7,448 bases of DNA from Saprospiraceae bacterium (GCA_007125435.1 SLDF01000099.1:1-7448); one strand, 5' to 3'. Shown: positions 1-5,866, numbered from the stretch's first letter. Translations and numbers: made by a program. The notes: generated by a model not told the origin, from the letters alone.

Positions 1-5
1 AAGCA

Positions 6-32
6 ATCGGGTTGACTAAACGTCAAGCCGAT
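6..32. repeat. Imperfect inverted repeat (10-bp stem, one G/G mismatch)
   Basis: The arms ATCGG-G-TTGAC (6-16) and GTCAA-G-CCGAT (22-32) are complementary except for one G opposite G, around the 5-base loop TAAAC. This is seen directly. No T-run follows on the plus strand, so it is not a standard terminator for plus-strand transcription. It could be an operator, a hairpin in the end of an upstream transcript, or part of a repeat cut by the window edge. A frame open from base 3 to the TGA at 75-77 runs through it, so coding sequence ending here cannot be excluded. Confidence 0.5.
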
Positions 33-42
33 AACGATGGAA

Positions 43-62
43 CTGAGCCGTCTCTGGCTCAG
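43..62. repeat. Perfect 7-bp hairpin
   Basis: CTGAGCC (43-49) and GGCTCAG (56-62) pair perfectly around a 6-base loop (GTCTCT). It lies ten bases after the hairpin at 6-32, so the two form a tandem pair of stem-loops. No T-tract follows. The function is unknown. A factor-dependent transcription end or a structured repeat belonging to the region upstream of the window are both possible. Confidence 0.45.
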
Positions 63-129
63 CGTCGACTGAAATGATAATGAAAAACACAATTAAGTTT
101 ACCCATGTGAACTATCATAAAATTAATGC

Positions 130-203
130 CAAAGACCAGCTAGTGACTGCCCATGAGACAGTCAGGAATACAAGCGAATAGCCCGACCCGAAGGGGCACG
201 CCC
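130..203 (-). repeat. Structured intergenic repeat-like element (copy 1, minus strand)
   Basis: Read on the minus strand, the element starts GGGCGTGCCCC (203 to 193) and runs through a CTTCGG turn, GGGTCG (189 to 184), TATTCG (180 to 175) and ATTCC (169 to 165). It then has an inverted repeat TGACTG/CAGTCA (144-149 with 159-164 on the plus strand, 9-base loop). The same blocks in the same order occur on the plus strand at 5733-5801. From memory, sequences of this form are common intergenic repeats in Bacteroidota, but I could not check this. The far end is unclear: 130 is approximate and no matching terminal arm is visible, so the copy may be truncated. A 73-codon open frame across it on the minus strand looks spurious. 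Confidence 0.5.
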
Positions 204-299
204 AAAAACTCAAAATACATATACATCTTACATTCATCGACAAAAAAGGAATGTTTGTCTGTTTTTTGCCTATTACTATGTTTTTTATGGTACTTTGTA

Positions 300-330
300 T
301 TGCATAATACTATTTGATACATTATATTTG
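300..330 (+). promoter_or_regulatory. Bacteroidota-type promoter of the padR-pspC operon
   Basis: A perfect TAnnTTTG -7 box (TATATTTG, 323-330) follows a -33 TTG (300-302) with 20 bases between them. The box ends only four bases before the padR ATG at 335, so transcription would be expected to begin at or next to the start codon. An imperfect palindrome GTATT-gcat-AATAC (297-310) covers the -33 region and is a plausible operator for the PadR product. The classical PadR site ATGT-N8-ACAT was not seen here. Box matches are seen; promoter activity and operator role are inferred. Confidence 0.6.
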
Positions 331-334
331 TGAT

Positions 335-673
335 ATGAAAACGGAGAATGCTAAGGCACAAATGCGAAAAGGGGTATTAGAGATGTGCATACTGTCTGTC
401 ATTTCTAATGAAGAGGTGTACACTTCGGATATCATCGAGCGGCTGAAGGAATCGGAGCTCATCGTGGTAGAAGGCACCCTCTACCCTATGCTGACGCGAT
501 TAAAAAATGCCGGTCTACTGGAATATACATGGAAGGAGTCCGCCAGTGGGCCACCGAGGAAGTACTTCAAGATTACAGACGAGGGTTTGGTATTCTTGGA
601 GGATCTGCGCACCAGCTGGAAAGAACTGGTAGAATCTGTTGATAAGGTCACGATTAAAAAAAATGAACAATGA
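335..673 (+). CDS. PadR-family transcriptional regulator
   Basis: This is a small winged-helix DNA-binding repressor of 112 residues, a usual length for the short PadR subfamily that lacks a long C-terminal dimerisation domain. The start is MKTENAKAQMRKG. The helix-turn-helix region follows: GVLEMCILSVIS, then SDIIERLKES, then the recognition part VVEGTLYPMLTRLKNAGLLEY. The wing is KESASGPPRKYFKITDEG. The EGTLYP-LTRLK-GLL and SGPPRKYY-like motifs are hallmarks of the family. The frame could open at a TTG at 314, but that start would lie upstream of the promoter -7 box and add seven unconserved residues, so ATG 335 is chosen. Its TGA overlaps the ATG of the PspC gene (ATGA, 670-673), indicating translational coupling. 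It probably represses its own operon and is relieved by an unknown ligand or envelope signal; this last point is inference. Confidence 0.93.
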   Translation: MKTENAKAQMRKGVLEMCILSVISNEEVYTSDIIERLKESELIVVEGTLYPMLTRLKNAGLLEYTWKESASGPPRKYFKITDEGLVFLEDLRTSWKELVESVDKVTIKKNEQ

Positions 674-2433
674 ATCCAATATTGCACATTAACCTGGGCG
701 GCATGCCATTTACCATTGATCAAGATGCATTTGACCATCTCGATAAGTATATGACTCATATCCGGCGAAGATTCGAGCATGAGGAAGGTCATGAGGACAT
801 AGTCTACGATATCGAGTGCCGTATGGCTGAGCTCATCAATGAGCGCCTTGCCAATCAAAAAATAGTCACCTATGCTATGGTCGATCAAGCTATTGACATC
901 ATGGGCAGGCCGGATGAGTTTGCTGATGAATTCGATGATGAGCATACATATGAGGAAGAGGAAAGTCAGGCGGATAATAAAAAGAAGCGCTCGTCTTCAA
1001 ATGACGAATCCTTCAAGATCAAGACCGGAAAAAGGCTATATAAAGACCCGGATGATAAAATCGTAAGTGGAGTGGCCTCGGGTATAGCAGCTTACCTCGG
1101 CATCAATGACCCACTGTGGATCAGGCTGGCCTTCGTGGTACTTGCGATATTTAGTCGCGGAATTGCCATACCTCTATACATCATCCTGATGATCATACTC
1201 AAAGAGCCAAAGACTGCCAAAGAAAAATTAGAGATGAGGGGTAAGGTCATCAATCTGCACAGTCTGACAGAAATGTTTCACTCGGAGATGAATGACTTGA
1301 CGGATCAGCTTAAGGATATCACAGGTTCAAAAAAAAAGAAGAAAAAGAAGAAGAAGAAACCAAAGGATAGGCCTTATGCAGAAAAAAAAGGTAGTAGTTA
1401 TCAAAACAAATATGAGGAGACATACGGTGTAGAGGAAGATCTAGAAGATCTAGAAGACCTCCACTACAGTGAAGAAGAAGATCAATGGGCAGCTGAAGAT
1501 CTGGTCACTCATGCTAAAACTGCATCTCGGAGATTCGGAGAAAACTTAGAGTTTGCCATCAAAGGATTCATCAAGGTGGTGACGCCTTTGGTTTATTTGA
1601 TCGGGGGGATACTGGTCTTTGCATTGAGTATAGCATGGCTTGCTATCATCCTATCTATCATCAAAGGCAGCCCTGTCATCATGATGATGATGCCTACAGC
1701 CAAAAGTGTGGCTCTGCTAGGCCTCTTCAATATTTCATTTGTGGTCATCATACCTGTATTGGCTTTGATTTTAGTGATCATCAGTTTGTTTTTTGGAATA
1801 AAGTTCAGGACTGAAATAGCTGGTGGTTTCTTTGGCTTTTGGCTATTGAATGTGATCAGTTTGTCCATAGTCGGTACTCAGCTTGCTCATGAGTATTCTA
1901 CACCTGTCACCCTGCTCGAAAACCTGATCAAAGAGCCTGAAAAAATAACGAGGCTTCATATAGAAACGCTAAGGTCACCTAAAAATACCAACATGAACTT
2001 TGGTAATATCTCGGTATCTGATGATAAAATTTATCTGCCGACCATAGAGATTGACATAGAAGCATCGAGGGACGAATACTTCCATCTCATAGAAGAGAGA
2101 AAGGGGTACGGTAAGACAGATGAAACAGCCAAAAAGCACGCTTTTGCCCTACAGCATGAAAGGAATATCCAAGGGGATACCATAAAAATCTCCGACATCA
2201 GCTTCTTGCCGACAAATAGCAAGTATAGGGGGCAGCAGCTGAATTTTATCCTACAAGTGCCGGAGGGCAAGTATCTGTCCTTTGACAAGAAGCTAGGCGA
2301 CCTAAGGCTTACGAGTAAATTGCAGGGAGAACGCATTTACAGATCAGCCGTTCGTGGTCAGACACTTACTGTGAAGGATGGAATTATTCAGTTTGTCGAG
2401 AGTGGTGATGATGAAAGTATGGGTGAAGAATAA
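670..2433 (+). CDS. PspC domain-containing membrane protein, Bacteroidota long form
   Basis: The 587-residue product has an N-terminal domain (about 1-92, beginning ILHINLGGMPFTIDQDAF) rich in acidic residues and shared by Bacteroidota proteins of this kind. The PspC domain follows at about 118-180 (KRLYKDPDDKIVSGVASGIAAYLG, then hydrophobic 149-177). A charged linker holds ten lysines (221-230) and three EDL repeats (256-264). Hydrophobic segments at about 303-331, 346-377 and 383-402 look membrane-spanning; the second is preceded by four consecutive Met (338-341). The C-terminal part (about 405-587) is soluble and not recognised. Enterobacterial PspC is a short inner-membrane partner in the phage-shock response, but only the PspC domain is shared, so a role in envelope stress is inferred. 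It is translationally coupled to padR by a 4-base overlap. No downstream gene follows on this strand. A slippery heptamer at 1332-1338 could yield a 233-residue short form. Confidence 0.88.
   Translation: MNPILHINLGGMPFTIDQDAFDHLDKYMTHIRRRFEHEEGHEDIVYDIECRMAELINERLANQKIVTYAMVDQAIDIMGRPDEFADEFDDEHTYEEEESQADNKKKRSSSNDESFKIKTGKRLYKDPDDKIVSGVASGIAAYLGINDPLWIRLAFVVLAIFSRGIAIPLYIILMIILKEPKTAKEKLEMRGKVINLHSLTEMFHSEMNDLTDQLKDITGSKKKKKKKKKKPKDRPYAEKKGSSYQNKYEETYGVEEDLEDLEDLHYSEEEDQWAAEDLVTHAKTASRRFGENLEFAIKGFIKVVTPLVYLIGGILVFALSIAWLAIILSIIKGSPVIMMMMPTAKSVALLGLFNISFVVIIPVLALILVIISLFFGIKFRTEIAGGFFGFWLLNVISLSIVGTQLAHEYSTPVTLLENLIKEPEKITRLHIETLRSPKNTNMNFGNISVSDDKIYLPTIEIDIEASRDEYFHLIEERKGYGKTDETAKKHAFALQHERNIQGDTIKISDISFLPTNSKYRGQQLNFILQVPEGKYLSFDKKLGDLRLTSKLQGERIYRSAVRGQTLTVKDGIIQFVESGDDESMGEE
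1332..1338 (+). promoter_or_regulatory. Candidate -1 frameshift site (A AAA AAG)
   Basis: Within a 9-A run (1329-1337), the reading frame places A-AAA-AAG exactly as in the dnaX programmed frameshift heptamer. A -1 slip would decode ten further codons (EEKEEEETKG) and stop at TAG 1368-1370, giving 233 residues: the N-terminal and PspC domains without the C-terminal membrane part. A Shine-Dalgarno-like AAGGA lies at 1312-1316. A second in-frame A-AAA-AAA (1383-1389) also leads to a TAG (1392-1394) in the -1 frame. No strong stimulatory hairpin was found downstream. Because the region codes for lysines, A-rich runs could arise by chance; use of the site is inference. Confidence 0.35.
1435..1461 (+). 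repeat. Tandem 9-bp repeat, three copies, inside the PspC gene
   Basis: GAAGATCTA occurs at 1435-1443 and 1444-1452, followed by a third copy GAAGACCTC with two changes at 1453-1461. It is in frame and encodes EDL three times (residues 256-264) in the acidic part of the linker. In-frame 9-bp units can expand or contract without breaking the gene, so linker length may vary between strains. Confidence 0.75.
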
Positions 2434-2482
2434 ACTCAAGCCACAAGATAATCTAAAGCGTGCGGATTGGCAGTGAGTAAAA

Positions 2483-3028
2483 TCAATAGAAATTCCATTC
2501 ATCTATATACTTGAGAAAAACTTTTGCCAGATTATAGGCATCATCAAAGCCTCTGTGGCTCACGCCATCGAAGTCAAAACCTTCAAGTACGACAGCTTTT
2601 TTTAGTCCTACACCATTATTCATTCTTTTGAGGCTGCGGTAGTGTGGTTTGAGATTGACGTGTTTTTCGGTCCAGTCATCGTCTACCTTGTGGAGCTGGC
2701 AGTCGTCGCGAAAAAATTTCTTATCATTCTCGCCCCATGAGATCAGATGGGTATCATCATCATAAATATCGCCCCAGTCCAGGAAGTCACGGATCACATA
2801 TTTAAAAGCTCTGGCTCTATCAATATCAGATTGGTCTATCTTGGTGAGCTTCATACAGAATGGAGAAAGAATAGGATTAAGCTTGGGTTTGACAAATTGA
2901 TTAAACTCACCTAGCTTTTCGCCATAGCCATTAAAACGAAGCGCACCTATTTCTATAATCTCGTTAGCACCATTAGGGGGTCTTCCCATCCAACAAGTTG
3001 CCTCCAGATCAAAAACAATAAAATTCAA
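2483..3028 (-). CDS. DEDDh 3'-5' exonuclease, ERI-1/KapD-like
   Basis: The product is a 181-residue single-domain nuclease of the DnaQ-like superfamily, cutting nucleotides from 3' ends with two metal ions. Motifs: Exo I FDLEAT (Asp7, Glu9); Exo II around SWGENDKKFF (Asp102 the likely catalytic residue); Exo III HRGFDDA with His158 and Asp163 in the HxxxxD spacing. The sequence between, including FVKPKLNPILSPFCMKLTKI, fits the ERI-1/3'hExo and KapD branch, so RNA or structured nucleic-acid 3' ends are likelier substrates than a replication role. The start must be TTG (3028-3026): an in-frame TAG lies two codons upstream, and the next Met (residue 14) would remove the Exo I motif. No Shine-Dalgarno sequence is seen. 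It begins 22 bases after the acyltransferase stop with no evident promoter, so it is probably the last gene of the engB operon. Only 49 bases separate its end from the converging PspC gene, with no convincing terminator hairpin there. Confidence 0.88.
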   Translation of the reverse strand: MNFIVFDLEATCWMGRPPNGANEIIEIGALRFNGYGEKLGEFNQFVKPKLNPILSPFCMKLTKIDQSDIDRARAFKYVIRDFLDWGDIYDDDTHLISWGENDKKFFRDDCQLHKVDDDWTEKHVNLKPHYRSLKRMNNGVGLKKAVVLEGFDFDGVSHRGFDDAYNLAKVFLKYIDEWNFY

Positions 3029-3050
3029 TTTGTGCTATGTTTAGAAAGAT

Positions 3051-4760
3051 TTAAATCTGAATTTCTTCAGTGCGTAAAGAAGGTTCAAAGCTCAAAGCTC
3101 GTTTCCAATACAGTTCGTCAGCAAAGTTATAACTATCCAAGCGATTATGATAAAAATATAGGAGTTTAAGGTCCTGACTAATGATTTTGCCCTTTCTATT
3201 GGACCGGAGTGGCTTCTTAGTATGGTATATGCCCATATTCTTCATACCGCTCAGGAGGATGTCATTGGCATCCATTTTTCGCAGCCGATCATCGATACGC
3301 AGCATCCCTTCATTTTCTTTTTGCAGGAGTAGAGATTTGAGCTGAGCAATAATTTCAACAAGACCTGACTCTGTAAAGTTTACATTTTTGGGATGCAGTC
3401 TAAGTATATCAAATACATCAGTATGTGGAATAGTATGCATCAGATATTTAAAAGCTGCATAAGCTACCATCTGGCTATCCAGTATCACAGAGTATTCTGC
3501 AAATGCTTTATTGATGTGTCCGCCTAGTAGTTTGGTATATTCACTTTCTCTTTGATTATCCAGAACAAACTCATCCCCTACTTTGAAGTAGTCATCGATA
3601 TCGACTTTATTATTTTTCAAATCACGACTGGTACCATCTTCATCCAGCTTGTGCCCAAACACATCCATGGGCTCTCCAAATGAAAACACAGCTTCTGTAT
3701 CCACTCTGAAAAACGAAAAGACATATTTCATCATAGCGAAAAAGCCTTTAGGCGTATCATTTTTACGGACATACCTTTCCTTACCTACTGATCTAAGGTA
3801 TTGTTCGATCAGTGGCTTTGCTTCCAGCACAAAGTGATTGCAAAGCACTAGAGGTACGATGACGACCTTCTTATCACTACCGGACTCACAGAGGCTACGC
3901 TGAGCTTGCACTGATGTGCCCAGCAGTCCTAACTTTATTTGATTCTCCAGATGATTAGACCGCGATCGGGTGCCGCCCGGAAAAAACAAGCTATTCGTAC
4001 CGTGATATATGGATATATGCGACATTGTCTTTAGCGCTTCGAGATAGATATGATTCTTCTTTCTTCGATCCACTCTGTACGCCCCTAGCCGATTCATGAA
4101 GTATGCAGCGATACCGGAGTTAAATAAATTCAGACCCGCACCGTATGAAAACCCGGGCAACCCGGCATTCATATCCGTCATATAGCCTATCAGTATAGAG
4201 TCTAAGTTAGAGCTGTGAGTAGGTGTAAACACCAGTATGTGCTCTTTAGCCATTCTTCTGATTTTCTCTATGGGGCCTACAAGATGCATTTTTTCTCTGG
4301 CATGCTTCCTGGACAGCCAAAGTTTGCCGGCATATCGCCCTTTGAATGGATTGTAAATGACATTAAAAAACAAGGTCAAAAAACGACGAGCAAATTTGAA
4401 TGTTTTGATTCTAAAAGAGCCCACTATCTCGACATTGTACCTATTGATAATCGACCTGAGGATTTCGTCCAGGATCACACGTTGTTCTTCAGGATTTTTG
4501 CCTTTAGTCTCTTCATTCAGTCTATGGCGATGTCTATTCCAAAATGTCAATTCATTAGGAGGATCCACTTCCCAGGTCTCACTTTTGGTGCGATTGCGCT
4601 CTTGATAGATCACCCTCTCCAGCACTCTATGCAAGTCCTCATTGCTGTAATCTTTGTACTTAAGAAAACAGCTTCTGTTGATCTCTTCTATAAACTCCTG
4701 CCTTCTTTCACTCAGCTTGTATATTGGCCAATCTGTGAGATTTGGGTATATATGCTCCAT
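3051..4760 (-). CDS. PlsB-like glycerol-3-phosphate/lysophospholipid acyltransferase family protein
   Basis: The product is a 569-residue member of the LPLAT superfamily, expected to transfer a fatty acyl group to glycerol-3-phosphate or a related acceptor in membrane lipid synthesis. Block I is THSSNLDS with the catalytic HX4D pair His182 and Asp187. Block II is GAYRVDRR (226-233). Block III is FFPGGTRSRS (259-268). Block IV is VVIVPLVL (299-306). About 150 residues precede and 260 follow the catalytic domain, which resembles the extended PlsB/GPAT layout more than the roughly 250-residue PlsC type, although E. coli PlsB is longer (807 residues). Block III usually reads FPEGTRS; here the Glu is Gly262 (codon GGC), an odd change near the phosphate-binding site. 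No clear transmembrane helix is seen. The ATG lies 13 bases after the engB stop, so the two are co-transcribed. The exact acyl acceptor and donor are not determined. Confidence 0.8.
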   Translation of the reverse strand: MEHIYPNLTDWPIYKLSERRQEFIEEINRSCFLKYKDYSNEDLHRVLERVIYQERNRTKSETWEVDPPNELTFWNRHRHRLNEETKGKNPEEQRVILDEILRSIINRYNVEIVGSFRIKTFKFARRFLTLFFNVIYNPFKGRYAGKLWLSRKHAREKMHLVGPIEKIRRMAKEHILVFTPTHSSNLDSILIGYMTDMNAGLPGFSYGAGLNLFNSGIAAYFMNRLGAYRVDRRKKNHIYLEALKTMSHISIYHGTNSLFFPGGTRSRSNHLENQIKLGLLGTSVQAQRSLCESGSDKKVVIVPLVLCNHFVLEAKPLIEQYLRSVGKERYVRKNDTPKGFFAMMKYVFSFFRVDTEAVFSFGEPMDVFGHKLDEDGTSRDLKNNKVDIDDYFKVGDEFVLDNQRESEYTKLLGGHINKAFAEYSVILDSQMVAYAAFKYLMHTIPHTDVFDILRLHPKNVNFTESGLVEIIAQLKSLLLQKENEGMLRIDDRLRKMDANDILLSGMKNMGIYHTKKPLRSNRKGKIISQDLKLLYFYHNRLDSYNFADELYWKRALSFEPSLRTEEIQI

Positions 4761-4773
4761 ATCATTACATTTA

Positions 4774-5379
4774 TTATTCCATTAGACTTTGGTTTACGCT
4801 TTCTATAAAGGACAGCATCTCTTCTCTTCCTGTGGAGTCTACAGATGAAGAGATAAAAGTCTGAGGCAAAGATGCCCAATCTTTTAATAAAGTTTGCTTG
4901 AATGCCTCTACATGATCCTCTTTTGAGCGCTTCCCCTTCTTCTTATCCGTTTTTGTGAATACAATGACGAATGGCACTTCCAGTTTACCTAGCAAATTTA
5001 TAAAATCAATATCCGTCTTTTGAGGTGGCACATTAGAGTCAACGAGGTAAAATGCACAACTCAATTGCAACCGATTCTTAAAGTAAAAATGAATTTTTCG
5101 CTGCCATTTTTCTCTCAGTTTCTTAGAGACCCTTGCATAGCCGATTCCCGGTAGGTCTACAAGATGCCAACCATCGTTTATCAGAAAAAAATTGAACAAC
5201 TGAGTTTTCCCCGGCGTGCTGGAGGTATGGGCGAGATTCTTATGGTCGGTTAGCATGTTTATCAGGCTTGACTTTCCGACATTTGATCTACCAATGAATG
5301 CATACTCAGGCAAATCCTGCTGTGGACACTGGTCAAGTCGCTCAAACGACCCTATGAATTCAACATTTTGGATGATCAT
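4774..5379 (-). CDS. engB: Ribosome biogenesis GTPase YihA/YsxC (EngB)
   Basis: The product is a 201-residue TRAFAC-class GTPase acting in the cytoplasm on late 50S ribosomal subunit assembly; the family is about 200 residues long and usually essential. The order is standard. G1 is GRSNVGKS (30-37). G2 is in SSTPGKTQ, with Thr55 the likely switch I threonine. G3 is DLPG (75-78), extended as GIGYARV. G4 is TKTD (142-145). G5 is around SSS (177-179). The N-terminal EFIGSF and PEYAFIGRSNVGKSSLIN are strongly conserved in the family. The ATG at 5379 gives the usual N-terminus, with AGGG a few bases upstream as a possible ribosome site. It is the first gene of the minus-strand operon, with a recognisable promoter at 5418-5449, and is followed 13 bases later by the acyltransferase gene. 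Confidence 0.96.
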   Translation of the reverse strand: MIIQNVEFIGSFERLDQCPQQDLPEYAFIGRSNVGKSSLINMLTDHKNLAHTSSTPGKTQLFNFFLINDGWHLVDLPGIGYARVSKKLREKWQRKIHFYFKNRLQLSCAFYLVDSNVPPQKTDIDFINLLGKLEVPFVIVFTKTDKKKGKRSKEDHVEAFKQTLLKDWASLPQTFISSSVDSTGREEMLSFIESVNQSLME

Positions 5380-5417
5380 ACCCTATTCCTATCTTTTTGA
5401 ATCACTCACACGATTTG

Positions 5418-5449
5418 CAAATATAAGTAATTAAACCCGGCCTATGCAA
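5418..5449 (-). promoter_or_regulatory. Bacteroidota-type promoter of the engB operon
   Basis: On the minus strand, a -33 TTG (5449-5447) lies 21 bases before a perfect TAnnTTTG box TATATTTG (5425-5418). The transcript would start near 5410, giving a leader of about 30 bases before the engB ATG at 5379. A perfect 10-bp palindrome ATTTGCAAAT (5413-5422) overlaps the -7 box and start region and could bind a regulator. The -33 region carries TATTGCATA (5451-5443), the same nonamer found in the padR promoter. Matches are seen; activity is inferred. Confidence 0.6.
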
Positions 5450-5517
5450 TAGACCTTTCCATTACGGATTCGAATGGTTTCAAAATAAGGCGCTTCGCTT
5501 GATTTTGTGATTCACCG

Positions 5518-5702
5518 GGCTACATCTAATATCTCCTGAAATCATCCGGAGCTTAGAGAGTTTTGATTATGACGACTTATGAAGAAGGAGCATAGCCCCA
5601 AGCTACGTGAGTGATGAACAAGGAAGTATAATTTAAAATTATCATGCAGCAAAATTGTATAATTTTACGTTCCAGCCGCTGAAGGAGTTTTTAGAGGTAG
5701 CC
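5518..5702. repeat. Candidate structured repeat or RNA element bounded by inverted ends
   Basis: GGCTACATC (5518-5526) and GAGGTAGCC (5694-5702) are inverted copies with 8 of 9 matches, enclosing 185 bases. Inside are CTCC/GGAG (5533-5536 with 5548-5551), ATAATTT-a-AAATTAT (5628-5642) and AAAATT-gtat-AATTTT (5651-5666). GGGCTA (5517-5522) can also pair with TAGCCC (5593-5598), an alternative to the outer pairing. No substantial open frame lies here. The GC-rich and AT-rich hairpins and inverted ends suggest an interspersed non-autonomous element or a structured RNA; similar text seems familiar from Bacteroidota intergenic repeats, but this is unverified memory. The true left end may lie further out, near 5455. 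Confidence 0.4.
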
Positions 5703-5732
5703 TAAAGCCATGTATTGGATATTATAGACTTT

Positions 5733-5863
5733 GGGCATCACCCTCCACTACGTTACGGGTCGCTACGTTACGTGGCTCACTATTCGTTCGGCCTCGATTC
5801 CGCTTATGGCTCCATCGAGTCTGGCTACGCATACGCTGCGCCACCACTTCACATCGCTGATGC
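5733..5863 (+). repeat. Structured intergenic repeat-like element (copy 2, plus strand)
   Basis: Outer arms GCATCA (5735-5740) and TGATGC (5858-5863) are perfect inverted copies. The blocks GGGC (5733), CCCT (5741), GGGTCG (5757-5762), TATTCG (5781-5786) and ATTCC (5797-5801) occur in the same order as on the minus strand of 130-203. CTACGTTACG is directly repeated (5748-5757, 5763-5772). CTCGAT (5793-5798) pairs with ATCGAG (5814-5819) around 15 bases, followed by GC-rich sequence. A 73-codon minus-strand open frame covers it, but its product is low in complexity and ends inside the repeat, so it is not called a gene. It is likely a member of an interspersed family; mobility is unproven. Confidence 0.5.
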
Positions 5864-5866
5864 ACG

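Noticed and set aside
3..77. Frame open from the window edge to TGA at 75-77, possible C-terminus of an upstream gene
   Set aside because: Only 24 codons, no recognisable motif, and it runs through two hairpins; another frame on the minus strand is also open here, so coding cannot be supported.
314..334. TTG at 314 as the start of the PadR protein
   Set aside because: It lies upstream of the promoter -7 box and adds residues not expected in the family; ATG 335 gives the usual N-terminus.
140..361. 73-codon minus-strand open frame
   Set aside because: It runs through the repeat-like element, the padR promoter and the padR start, has no domain or signal, and looks like a chance frame.
481..945. 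154-codon minus-strand open frame opposite padR and pspC
   Set aside because: It is antisense to two well-supported genes and has no family resemblance.
4215..4808. 197-codon plus-strand open frame opposite the acyltransferase gene
   Set aside because: It is antisense to the conserved catalytic blocks and the engB/acyltransferase junction; long shadow frames of this kind are common.
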